Shown here: in pieces, positions 54,812 through 64,000 of the stretch
Layout: each line of letters begins with the position of its first letter
Position numbering within the stretch: position 1 is the stretch's first letter
DNA from: Nothophaeocryptopus gaeumannii
Lineage: Eukaryota > Ascomycota > Dothideomycetes > Mycosphaerellales > Mycosphaerellaceae
Direction: 5' to 3'
Length of the DNA: 64,000 nt
NCBI GenBank assembly: GCA_031771865.1
Contig: JASISA010000001.1
Location: forward strand, 2,728,001 to 2,792,000
The notes under the pieces: model-generated
What the model saw: only the letters and a program-made list of their open reading frames with translations
Database searches by the model: none
What the model was told of the DNA's origin: nothing
Program-made: the position numbers and the translations under genes

Positions 54812-55684
54812 CTACTGCCACAAGGTGCGTCCAGTGCACTCGTGGTTTCGAAAACCTATGACATCTTCGTAATTCCTGCGGCAGCTGCTGCAGGTGATCG
54901 ATGTACCTCTATCCAGGCGCGGGACTCTGCGTGTTGGTGCACGGCTGTAAGACGTTATGGTTGGTGTTGCCCCTGAATCTCTTGCTCTTGAGTGGATGTA
55001 TCGAAGTCCAGACGATGCTATAACATCGTGTTGTCTTTGCGGCAGAGTACTAATGGAAGAATTTCCCTCCTCCGCCTCCGTTTCCTCCGCCTCCGTTTCC
55101 TCCTCCTCCTCCTCCTCCTCCTCCTCCTCCTCCTCACCCTCAGCATCGTCAAGATCATCGTACTCATCTTGAATTAGAGTCCGGATTTCGAAAGAAGTAA
55201 AGTTGCGGTTGTTCGGACAGTCCCGATGAAGATGTGTACACATTCCTTTATAAGATACACACATGTATCCGCAGAGTGCGCACTTCTTTCCGATACCATG
55301 GTCTTGCATCCGATGTAGATCGAGCCGGGCTTTGGTTAAATAAGTTGCCTCGCATTGAGAATTATTCTTGCTCCTGTGATGGCAAACATGAGGATTAACG
55401 GGAGTACTTCCTAGTTGACTTTCCCTTTGGCACCCCGGTGCACGACCATTGCAAGCTTGATGACGGTTCTCGCAGATTTCACAGCACTTGGTTTGTCGGC
55501 GCCGTCTTTTCAATACAGGCGAGGTGGAACTCTGACACCCAAGTCCGCCACCGTTACATCGTCGGTGATGCATCCTGCAGGTTTCGCAGGCTTGCCTTCG
55601 CCCGCTGCGTACACATCCTGGAGACTCTCCGTTACACCGCTGGCCAAGCCCTATGCAGACTTTGCACTGTAGTGCGGGATCCAT
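54812..55684 (-). CDS. Protein with three C-x2-C-x6-C-x6-C repeats plus His/Cys fingers and a poly-Glu tract
   Basis: A single exon encodes 290 aa from the ATG at 55682-55684. Cysteines at 7/10/17/24, 33/36/43/50 and 68/71/78/85 repeat exactly as C-x2-C-x6-CNG-x3-GC (CKVCIGLGQRCNGESPGC; CETCRMHHRRCNGGGLGC; CEICENRHQACNGRAPGC). They resemble the first four Cys of a Zn2Cys6 cluster. Then come C2H2-like fingers (CHHRSKNNSQCEATYL...LHRMQDH; CALCGYMCVSYKGMCTHLH), a run of about 14 Glu, and a last CxxC finger (CSSCRRNYEDVIGFRNHEC). This arrangement suggests a DNA- or RNA-binding or zinc-scaffold protein. I know no named family with three such units. Confidence 0.75.
   Translation of the reverse strand: MDPALQCKVCIGLGQRCNGESPGCVRSGRRQACETCRMHHRRCNGGGLGCQSSTSPVLKRRRRQTKCCEICENRHQACNGRAPGCQRESQLGSTPVNPHVCHHRSKNNSQCEATYLTKARLDLHRMQDHGIGKKCALCGYMCVSYKGMCTHLHRDCPNNRNFTSFEIRTLIQDEYDDLDDAEGEEEEEEEEEEEEETEAEETEAEEGNSSISTLPQRQHDVIASSGLRYIHSRARDSGATPTITSYSRAPTRRVPRLDRGTSITCSSCRRNYEDVIGFRNHECTGRTLWQ
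55096..55136. repeat. (TCC)n microsatellite encoding poly-Glu
   Basis: About 12-13 tandem TCC triplets on the plus strand, GGA/GAG-phase on the coding strand, form the acidic tract of the Cys-repeat protein. A short tctccgcctccgtttcc duplication adjoins it. It is prone to slippage in multiples of three, which keeps the frame. Confidence 0.9.
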
Positions 55685-56555
55685 GGCTACAAGGAGACAG
55701 CAAGGTCGGCCAAATCGACGAGAACGAGAGCACAGGACAACGAGGGTGCATGAGGTTACACAGTTCCGCAAATAAGTCCATATATACTACATCCATCGAC
55801 TGCTTCAGCGGTCTCATGGGTCGCATGCATGCCTCTACCTGATCTGCACAGAGCCTCGAGCGGCTTAGACTCGGATACCGGTGGTCAAGAAACAGCGTCC
55901 AACTGTGCCGGCTTCTCCCCGTACGTGGACTGCCTTCGCAGGATGTGGCTAGTTATCTGCAATAATACCAACTGATCCTACACCAGTAGTATACTAGGCG
56001 ACCATTCGATCCAAAACGCATATCATGCCATAGAGGATGTGCCCCCGCGCAGACCAGCATTCCTACGGCTCTAGTGCGGCAGTGTGCTAGTTCCTGCAGC
56101 GTTTATAACCAATTCCGATACAGCATACTCGAATGCTTGTAGCAAGTCATAATTGAAGGTGGCAGTCGGAACGAATCAAGCTACGAGAGTCCGATCGCCA
56201 CGTTTCATACTATTATCCTAGGATGCACAGACATTCGGCTCGAGGCCTGTGAGCTACATCCGTGCTATCGGTGTAATTGCTTTACATGCGTGCAACAAGT
56301 GTGGGTGTTTTGGTCCCCTAGCGCACAGTTCCAATGTCTTTTCTTGATAGCGTCAACTCAGTGAATAAGCAGATCCAGTCACTGCAGCGTATCCATGTCT
56401 AGTAGCAACATTATGCTCATAACCGCCGCATTTGCCAACAGTCTGTAGGATCTGCTTTTCCAGGCCCAAAGTGTTAGCCTGCCTTTTTCGATTAGTACAA
56501 ATATCAGTGTTCCTTAGTCCAGACCGGAAGATGCAGTAACCGATAAGGGGATCTA
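55685..56555. other. Intergenic region
   Basis: These 871 bp lie between the Cys-repeat gene start and the end of the glycosyltransferase trace. Only short frames occur; no repeat or RNA gene was seen. Confidence 0.4.
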
Positions 56556-57614
56556 TTATACTATAGAATCATGTCTACCTGGCAAGCATTGATACCTCTG
56601 TCCAATTCTCTGTCCAGTCCAACCTACATTACAGCGCGCGCTCCACTCGATATTATAGGTGTACTTGTGCTTGTCTTTATACCACGCCATGTCTTGAATC
56701 TCATTACTAAGCGATCCGCCATTGAGAAGCGACACCTCACCCAGTACCTAATAATGATGAAAGAGTTCAGGCACTAGTGCAATACATCGATGCTTACGGC
56801 CTTTATAGCCGATATGCAAAGCAACGTCAAACGCGTGTGCATTCTCTTGTCGCAAGATCTTCGCCAGGTAAGCAGCATGAGCTCGCGTTACTCCATACGC
56901 AAAGGTCGCAAGGGGTGCGACTTTTGAGACGATTTGCTGACGTACCCAGAAATGCTCTCTTTCCTCCGCTGCCATTCGGGCGTAGTAATCATTAAAGTTT
57001 GAGGTGAGTTGGCTCCATGGCATTGCATAACGGTCTTGATAGTATGAGACATGTACATTGTTTGCGAATTCGATGCCACAGTGACCAAGCCATAGGATGT
57101 CCCAATGACTATCTTGGTACGGATGTATGGCTCGCTGGTCCAGTGATGCAGCCTGTATCGTTTGGTTCCACAATGCTCGCGACAAGGTCTCCATTTGATC
57201 GCGTATGAGAATACTTGTGTCCACATCATCTTCCAGGATTAGCACAGTCTCGTAGTTGGATCGAGCGACAGTTTGCAGAAGAGCTAGGTAACCCAGGAGG
57301 GCTCGGATAGAACCATAGCCCTCAACAGGCTTCCTACCAGCTTGCTCATGTACTCGCTCGTCTGGAGGTTCGTCGTTATTGAATAAACGGAGTTCCAATC
57401 CCAGCGCCTTGCCAACCTGTAGCAACCCTTGAGCACGCCACGTACGGGGACCTTGAGTAAGGACGTAAATGGCCCCGAAGCCGAGCGTGGCGTTGTTGGC
57501 TCCAGCATATTGTCTAGGCTGGCAGCATCGTTTAATAGGGTTCCACAAATAGAGACCTGTTATGGTCATCAACAGGACGAGGCCAATGCAGAGTCTCTGC
57601 GATGGTCTGAACAT
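56556..57614 (-). pseudogene. GT25-like glycosyltransferase, type II membrane protein, with an internal TAG
   Basis: The frame starts at 57614 with a short cytosolic tail and one membrane segment (LCIGLVLLMTITGLYLW, about residues 8-24), typical of a Golgi type II enzyme. The luminal part shows GAIYVLTQGPRTWRAQGLLQ, YGSIRALLGYLALLQTVARS, VLILEDDVDTSI (the metal-binding DxD region) and HWDILWLGHCGIEF, as in the LPS/collagen galactosyltransferase family GT25. The annotated stop TAG (56748-56750) follows VPELFHHY. Past it the same frame continues with family-like residues (DKHKYTYNIEWSARCN) to TAA at 56556-56558. No intron fits. The stop is most simply CAG changed to TAG. Loss of the last 63 residues may or may not abolish activity. 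Confidence 0.72.
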
Positions 57615-57949
57615 TATGTTCTGGCTTATAGCAAGAAAAATGTTGCTGTCTGTTTGGTATCCTTTGTCTTATCGAGCTCACTAGGACTAATGCAGGACAT
57701 GTTGGAAGATCTGCAGCACCCGCGCGCGTCGTACTTAGTAGATGATCTGCAGATGTAGGATACCTTACTGGATGCTGAGCGCTAACATAGCCTTCGATTG
57801 ATTGGGCGGATCGAAAGCGCTGTATCACTGCCAGACATCTGAACTACTGGCTAGTTCCAGCCGCCGAGTGTAACGCACCTCGTCGTCCCGTTTCGTGTTC
57901 CCATCTGTACGGCCGCGCGCGGAGGACACGAACTTGCTTTTCGTTTCAA

Positions 57950-58330
57950 ATGGACTTGCCGACGACAGCCAACGCTTTGCACAACGAGCACCGCAATGCA
58001 CGTCAAGCACTTAGAGCGGAGCACATCAATTCACTTAACCAAGTTAAACACAATCAGGCAAAAGAGATGAACATGCTGCTTGAGAAGCACCGCGCCGAAT
58101 TGAAGCGTATCGAGCAAGATCAACGTCGAGAAGTCCTAAACCTGAGCTCGAGGCAGTACCAAGAACAGCAGAATCACAAAGCGCGAGAACAACAAAAGAT
58201 GCAAGAAGTCAAGTTTGCATCTACTGGCAGACCGCAGAGCCGTGATAGGCCGCCATTGCTATTTGGAGAGTATCATGGGGAGATGTGCGCTTCAAAGGCT
58301 GCCGCAGCTTGGGCGTGTCTCGAGGGTTAG
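57950..58330 (+). CDS. Small coiled-coil protein
   Basis: A single frame of 126 codons starts at ATG 57950 (MDLPTTANALHNEHRNARQA). Residues about 12-95 are strongly helical and charged, with Leu/Ile spaced in heptads (INSLNQVKHNQAKEMNMLLE; HRAELKRIEQDQRREVLNLS) and many Gln. A short non-helical tail follows. No known domain. There is no other evidence than open frame and composition, so it may be a genuine orphan or the remnant of a longer coiled-coil gene. Confidence 0.5.
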   Translation: MDLPTTANALHNEHRNARQALRAEHINSLNQVKHNQAKEMNMLLEKHRAELKRIEQDQRREVLNLSSRQYQEQQNHKAREQQKMQEVKFASTGRPQSRDRPPLLFGEYHGEMCASKAAAAWACLEG

Positions 58331-58447
58331 CACAAGAGCGGAAGTGGATGCGACGAGATGGGCCGAAATGGCGGATACTAGACGAGCACTGAGACATCTG
58401 TCTGGCATAGCGAAGTCTTCAGCCTGCGACGTGCTGATAGCGGAGGG

Positions 58448-59116
58448 CTAGAGGTCGCAGATTCCGGGCGAGACTGGGCTGCAGCTGTTTAAACCAGGAC
58501 CATATTCCACGTCGACGCCGGGATAGGGATAGACCGGCGTGGCTCCCTCGACAGTCATACAATTTGTGACTCCTTCCATATTAGCTTTCCATATCAACGG
58601 CAGTGCATCAAATTCAGCACGTGATCCCGTTGCACCAGTACTTTCTACCTGAGCGCAATTCATGTAGAATTCCCGTTGTCCCCAAAGATTTTGCCATGTC
58701 CAGGCCAGCAGGGCGCGACCATTGGGGGCGGATGTAGGTACAGTATATGTGTAATTGAGTTGGATGGGACAGCCACCGATAATGCTTTTGATGACGCGGA
58801 ATGTGACGCCGTTGTCGTAGGACATTGAGATTTGGCAAGAGCCGCCGCCATGGGTCGCAGGCTGAGTGCTGCCCACAAGAGTCAGGTTGTATGTGTGGCC
58901 TGCAATGAGGCTAGCAGCAGTGTGCCATTCGTCATTGTGATAACCTTTGCACGGGAAGTTGCGACTATCTACTAGAAGTGGTGACAACATATCATAGTCT
59001 GGCTGGGTTCGTTGTTCGGGGTTGATTGTACTGCGCAGAGGGTAAGGCCAGCTCATCTCGATATGCGCGACGCCGGCCAAGGGGAAGAGCTGGAGAAGAA
59101 TGAGGTATGGATTCAT
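58448..59116 (-). CDS. Secreted LPMO-like protein (AA11-type)
   Basis: The ATG at 59114-59116 opens a signal peptide (MNPYLILLQLFPLAGVA), after which the mature chain begins with His (HIEMSWPYPLRS). An N-terminal His is the first copper-brace ligand of lytic polysaccharide monooxygenases. Further conserved blocks are NFPCKGYHNDEW, THGGGSCQISMSYDNG (second His), SIIGGCPIQLNYTYTVP and WTWQNLWGQREFYMNCAQV (axial Tyr/Phe region). Members of this group oxidise chitin or related cell-wall polymers. The length (222 aa) covers only the catalytic domain. The frame is open 68 codons further upstream, but only this ATG gives a signal peptide. The frame is intact. Confidence 0.85.
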   Translation of the reverse strand: MNPYLILLQLFPLAGVAHIEMSWPYPLRSTINPEQRTQPDYDMLSPLLVDSRNFPCKGYHNDEWHTAASLIAGHTYNLTLVGSTQPATHGGGSCQISMSYDNGVTFRVIKSIIGGCPIQLNYTYTVPTSAPNGRALLAWTWQNLWGQREFYMNCAQVESTGATGSRAEFDALPLIWKANMEGVTNCMTVEGATPVYPYPGVDVEYGPGLNSCSPVSPGICDL

Positions 59117-59581
59117 GTTGAACAGATCGGACGGTGCAGCATGAACGGCGAGTGCACACTTGGTAATTTTAAGATAACAGGTGCTAGATGGCCGACTGGC
59201 CAGAATGTAGAGCCAGTTCGGGATAGTCTGTGCTAATCGGCGGGATGGCACCTCTGGAACTAGACAGAGACTCGTGGCTGCACTTTCGTCTCCAGCCGTC
59301 TCGGCCTGCGAACGTGACATTTCACACTATGACCCTTTCGTCTAAAGTGGTCGTGATTCCTTGCTCAATTATGCGGTTGTTTACAAATACTGTACGCGCA
59401 GTAGCTGCGTACTGTGTTAGTCGAGTGTTCTGGCGTTCTCTTCATGTAAATCATACGTTCTGTATACACTTCCTCCGTTAAACAACACACCCAAGCACGA
59501 ACAGCGATGAGCACGTTCAGAGCACGACATGGGAACTCGAAGCTCTCTCTGCTTTCTTAGTTGATCAGCTCTATAGCTTCT
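59117..59581. other. Intergenic region
   Basis: This 465-bp stretch lies between the LPMO start and the end of the kinase trace. No gene or repeat was seen. Confidence 0.4.
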
Positions 59582-61416
59582 TCAGCGGGCTGACTGCGTG
59601 CGTTTGGCGCCAGGCATTGAAGTCGAGGATGCCTCCGATGATCGCTTGTATTCGTCACGTACGAATTCGTGCACAGTCGCATCGCTAGCCGTAATCCGCT
59701 TCGTAGGCTCAGGATCAAGCATTCTATACAACAAATGTTCTTTACTGTCTCTTGTATGTTGACCCAACGCCGCTCGGAATGTGTCAAATCTGCGTTTGGT
59801 TTCCTCAACATCTGCGAGATCAGGTGGAAGGGTGTCCCCATAGCTTGAACGCGGACGCCATGGATTGCAGCCTCTGCCTTGAGGGTTGCTGACCTGGAGA
59901 TATCGAGTTGTAAAGTTGCGCTCTCACAAAAGCAATTGGACACCGACACATCCAGCAGCCCATATATCGACCGGCTTGCCGTAAGTCATTCCGTTTTCCT
60001 GCTCAGGCGCCAGATATCCTATAGTCCCTCCAGCTCCAGGAGTGCATTTTGGTCCACTACCAACACATATTCGAATAGAAGCAGTGTCAATCAGCACTAC
60101 ACAGAGTGGAACTCTAGAGCGCACGCAGATGTTCTGAGTCTTAATGTCGCAATGAATCCTGTCGATCGCATGTAGATCCCGAATAGAAAACAATAATTGC
60201 GTGAAAAGAATCCGTCGTTCGAGGTCCGAGTAATCTTCGTTCTCAAGCACGGTTGCAAGATCGTATAGGCACAGCGGCTCATAGAAGGCGAAAATCTCAC
60301 CAGACCCGGGGTACTTTACACAATCTCGGAATCTCTGGATGTGGTAGCTCCCAAAGCGGTAGGGTGCGAGCTGTTGGATAGTCGACCTTTCCATGTCAAT
60401 TTCTTCTAGAAAGCGTTGGTAGCCACTGTCGTTCTTCTGTTTGTGCCTCACCACTGCTAATGTGCCGTACTCAGAATGCAGGGCGGCAGACATTATCGTC
60501 GAGCTTCCGCGCCCAGCTACACCGACGATTTTCCATTTGCCGACAGTCTTGTCGTTTGTAGTTGGAGTTGCAGAGGCACTAGTAATAAGTGGATTGCCTC
60601 CCAGTATACTGCCGATATACCTCTCCGTTGCTCGTCTCATTTCGACCTTCACTGTACTGCTCACTTGCACATAGATCATCTAGTATTGAAGTCTACCAAA
60701 ATCCAGGAAATGCTTCCAGTTAACCAGTAGGAATGCTAATCTGTCGACTCGTTAGTATTAACAGTGCGCTTGGTGCGGCATGTATACCTTGCTTGCACAC
60801 GACTTGTATCGCATCTGAGAAGCGAATTATCATGTACTGCCTTGAATGCCAGAGTACCTGTACCATGCGAGAAGTCGAATGTAACGTGACGCCGGTGCAT
60901 TTTAGCGTGGCGCCCTCTTTCTTGTGAGCACAGTGGAATGTCGGGGCTTCTAGTGAATTCCAGCCAGGTAGGCTGATAGCCAACAGACCAGCCGAAACGT
61001 GGTGCCTCTGGGCTATGATTCAGGGAAATGCCCACGAAACCGTGCCAGAGCTGATTCGGCTCGGCCGACACAGTTGAGGCGCACGTAGTGTCCGAAGCAT
61101 GCGCTAGGTCGTCTTGATCCACGGCATTGCGTGAACCACCTTCCGCGCCTCCACTAGCATTATTTGGTAGAAAGAAACTTGGACCAACATCGACAATCTC
61201 GTCCAGAGGACGCTTCTCTTTATGATACAAGAATATGCACTGGCGGTCTAGGATGGGCTTGTGCTCGCTCGGTGCTAGCAGGATCTGGTCAACAAGATCA
61301 CTGAAACCTTCGACAGCGGCTTTGCCGGACGGCAAGAGGACTGCGACGATACCGTGTCGTTAGAAGAGCTCGTCGCGCGTTGCCGGTGCAAGAGGGATTG
61401 GGAACGAAGTTGTCAT
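59582..61416 (-). pseudogene. FHA-type N-terminus plus protein kinase-like domain, two in-frame stops
   Basis: Exons are 60788-61416, 59928-60740 and 59582-59873, with introns of 47 nt (GTATAC...CTAACGAGTCGACAG) and 54 nt (GTGAGA...CAAGGCAG). The lengths sum to 578 codons. The N-terminal part (MTTSFPIPLAPATRDELF; APRFGWSVGYQPTWLEFTRS; RHAKMHRRHVTFDFS) resembles the FHA-like domain of a fungal kinase group. The kinase part shows VGVAGRGSSTIMSAALH, RIHCDIKTQNICV, VVLIDTASIR (DFG changed to DTA) and PGAGGTIGYLAPEQENGM. Two stops interrupt it: TAA at 61360-61362 after DELF, and TAG at 60680-60682 after GRLQY. Both fit CAA/CAG to TAA/TAG. Apart from them the frame is whole, so inactivation looks recent. 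Confidence 0.72.
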
Positions 61417-61712
61417 GGTGGCACTGACGGGAAGAAGAGAAAAGCATAGAAGCCATGCATCGAGGTCATGCCTCCTCGAGAAACGATAAGCTGAGCCATT
61501 TATGTATGCGCCAGCCAGCAGACACATCTACACAGCTCTGTTAGTGGCAGCGTCTAATTTAGATGGTTGGACAAGCTTCTTCGAAAATATTTCACGTGAT
61601 CTGTACTGCGCCGCGGAAGCTGAAACTTGGTCACCTCCGCAGTTAACCAGTCGACTAGTACTGCTACTTTCTCAATCCACTTTCTCAATCTACACTACTA
61701 CATTCTACTACC

Positions 61713-63073
61713 ATGGCGAAGAAAAGGACGCATAGCGACAACTTCGAAGCCTTTGGACCGACGAAGCGCGCTCGTCTCTCCCCAACAAACCGTCTTCTCT
61801 CGATGCCCAGAACGATATGCAGTGTCGCCATCAGCCCGACCGACCGAGAGAACCTCGAGAAGCACTACGGATTTCATTTAGATCTCGCTAGAGTCAATGA
61901 GAAGTTGAATGACTTTCAGCAGCTACGGGACTGGGCCGAGGCGTGTCGCTCGGATGATGAAAGTAGCTTTGGAGACGATAAAATTGCGCAGTTGCTGGAC
62001 TGGGGCGATGATGAGCAGCGCGATACGCCGATGACACAGTACGATGACGAAGACGAGAATTACGGGATACCAAAGACATGGCACGAAGCTGGCAACACTC
62101 GACAATGGGACTTTGTAGCGGGATGGCCCGATTCTCAGACCCAACACAATTACAAGGACAACTTAAGAGGGGTTTCGAAATCGGACACATGTGAACTAGC
62201 CGTAAGTGATGCGAGCGACACGCATCCTCCAAAAAGGCCTTGCACAACGCCCCCAGCTTGCACTTGTGTAGGCAGATGGTCACTTGCTGTGCTCCGAGAA
62301 CTCTCACACATATACCGCTGAGATTGGGAGAAGATGCGCAAGAAGCTGAGCAGCTGTTTAACAATCGGGACCGCTTGACAAGAAACGATGTTGAGCTGAT
62401 TGCAAGCACCGTTGTACAGGCCCGGGAGTCAAACATGGATACACTGGCCGCACAGGATTTGACGGACTATGCAGAGGCATACTTTAAGGTAGGATCTGAA
62501 TATTGCAGCCAGAGAACGCTAATAACTTATGTCCGCTAGGTTGCCTTGAAACGAGCCATTGACGAGATACCAGCGCATGTTATTGAACCAGCGATACTAT
62601 GCCCCTTACCTAGGATCCTTGACTCGTCCTATATTCTGTTAATGTCCGAGGAGTTGATCGACGCAATTGGTGGAGATTCAGATGCACGGAAAGCACTAAG
62701 AGAGTCCTTGCAAGCCAAACTTGATGTATTTAGTCGCAGCAGCCTCATCTGCAAGGTCTATGCTAAGACGACTGCTCGTGGCGCCCTGAGTCCTCGTATG
62801 CTTATGCAGGAGGAGCCCGCGACGAACGAGACTCCCCGAACAGCTCAAAGAGACACTAGAAGTACTCCCTCTAGTGACGAAGAGACTTGGAGTGTTGGAG
62901 ACGCAGAGCCGCCGGGCACCCTTGGAGAGCCTGAACCTGTGCCTTACGCTGAGCCTCCCCCACCGGAGATCGGTAACACAGACGAATGGGGGACATCGTT
63001 TTTTGGGATATCATCGAAGAAGAAAGTGAAGAAGGCAAAGGCAAAAGCCCGCTTCGACCCACAAGTCCAGTAG
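61713..63073 (+). CDS. Nuclear-type hypothetical protein
   Basis: The ATG at 61713 lies in good context (CTACCATGGCG). Exon 1 encodes a basic N-terminus (KKRTHSDNFEAFGPTKRARL, NLS-like) and an acidic middle. Exon 1 to 2 splicing is not certain; one in-frame option is 62268-62353 (GTAGGC...GAGCAG). Exon 2 (FNNRDRLTRNDVELIASTVV; LAAQDLTDYAEAYFK) joins exon 3 through a clean 51-nt intron (62489-62539, GTAGGA...TCCGCTAG). Exon 3 carries VALKRAIDEIPAHVIEPAIL and ends in a Pro/Glu-rich tail with DEWGTSFFGISSKKKVKKAK. That Trp-Gly-x-Phe-then-poly-Lys ending recurs in uncharacterised fungal proteins. No function is known. Confidence 0.6.
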
Positions 63074-64000
63074 GTAGCATTTGCACTGTGCTGTACTGTA
63101 TCGTTTCTTCCGCAGATCTTCCCTAGAAGCGGTTCTTGCCTTATGCGTTACATAGACGGAAGGGATGCAGCGACTCCAACTAACTATTGTCTGCCACGAG
63201 GACGTACATTTTTATATGCCATGCTTAGGCACACAGCCTCGATATGCGGGCTCAGCTATTTCTTTAGGCCAGTAACAGGTAGGGGCTTGCAACCGGTATT
63301 ACTCCTGATTGTGGCATAGCCGTCTGACGAAGGCATCATAAAAGCCTGCTTGCGGTACAAAATGTGGAACGAAGAACAGCACAGCAGCTCTCGCGATTGG
63401 AGTGCCAAAATGTCTGCTCGGTATTTGTCCTATCCAGCCTTGCGTTTCTTTCCGTATGCGCATATTAGCTCAGAGGCTGACGAGCACGTTGTCTCGCGCT
63501 TGTTGCGCCTATAACGTCTCTATCATTTTTGCGCTTGTCGGCAGCTGCCAGCGGCGTCCTATCTCAACTCTAAGGTCCTTCGAGTTGAAGTGCGTAAGAA
63601 GTAAGGAAGAGATGTGGGGTTGGAGAAGTACCGGTATTAGCGGAGCTAGATGTAGCTCTGAAGCTCAAATAAGACAGAAGAGGCGCGTTTACAGTACCGC
63701 ATAGCTGGCGAGCTACACTAGTAGCAAAGGCACCGGAACAGCTAGAGTGAGGCGGAACGAGACTGCAGGGCCAGAACAGGCTAGCATAGTAACTCATTCG
63801 AGTCAGCGGCTTCCGAAGCAACCATCCAGATTAAGCAATAGTGAGCCAAGCCGGCTCGATAGGATCACAATTTTTGGTGGCAAGACAACAACACGCGAAC
63901 TAAGCATCTGACAGACTCCCTCACACTTAAATACCAGGCACGATTCGTTTATAGGCAGAGAGACTGTTAGCAGGCTACAGTTTTTCAATCGGCATGAGCA
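63074..64000. other. Window end without a supported gene
   Basis: Frames at 63402-63704 (+) and 63570-63821 (-) have no recognisable motif or convincing start. No repeat was seen. Confidence 0.35.

Noticed and set aside
59874..59927. A third nonsense (TGA) in the second FHA kinase
   Set aside because: The TGA is part of a GTGAGA donor; a 54-nt intron restores the frame into the conserved kinase end, so it is not a lesion.

Overview
The window looks like nuclear DNA of a filamentous ascomycete, most likely a Dothideomycete. It has short GT-AG introns (about 46-92 nt, with CTAAC/CTGAC-like branch points), fungal-only families (CipC, HDA2/3-like, fungal HeLo-like and NACHT-WD40 proteins) and solo LTRs in AT-rich, RIP-like flanks. 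All gene models were read by eye from the sequence; no homology search was run.

Positions 1-22,400 are ordinary core genome with intact reading frames. In order: the N-terminal part of Rrp15 (minus), SRP54, a chromodomain/HDA2-3-like subunit of a class II histone deacetylase complex (minus), a GFA/CENP-V zinc protein (minus), a WD40-inositol polyphosphate 5-phosphatase (minus), a CHY zinc-finger protein, an MFS transporter (minus), a GCK-III Ste20-type kinase, an FSH1/carboxylesterase-like hydrolase with an unusual nucleophile elbow (minus), and a CipC-like stress protein.

Positions 22,400-24,600 form the boundary: a 16-bp minisatellite, then AT-rich DNA carrying two solo LTRs with perfect 5-bp target duplications. 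One of these sits inside a third element with perfect 10-bp inverted termini. The two LTRs share a 164-bp 3' part but have unrelated 5' (U3) parts.

Positions 24,600-64,000 are accessory in character. Some genes look intact: a DUF7770-like protein, a class III (SIRT5-type) sirtuin, a DCR2-like phosphoesterase, several hypothetical or orphan proteins, a three-fold Cys-repeat protein, a small coiled-coil protein and an LPMO-like secreted protein. Around them are damaged genes. These include a NACHT-WD40 NLR with two 1-nt frameshifts (one in the Walker A codons) and 13 near-identical WD repeats, a HeLo-like STAND N-terminal protein with a late frameshift, a Clr5-like/TPR protein with several lesions, two FHA-type kinases, a GT25-like glycosyltransferase and an aminoglycoside-phosphotransferase-like protein. 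Six of the nonsense codons fit CpA-to-TpA transitions (CAG/CAA/TGG to TAG/TAA), as expected from RIP.

The most interesting possible system is an NLR/HeLo pair at 37.8-45.5 kb. The NLR carries a short Gly/Asn-rich motif, HRAM-like in pattern, directly before its NACHT domain, and a HeLo-like protein lies 2.5 kb away. This suggests a decayed amyloid-signalling, allorecognition-type immune module. That reading is an inference from motifs and context.
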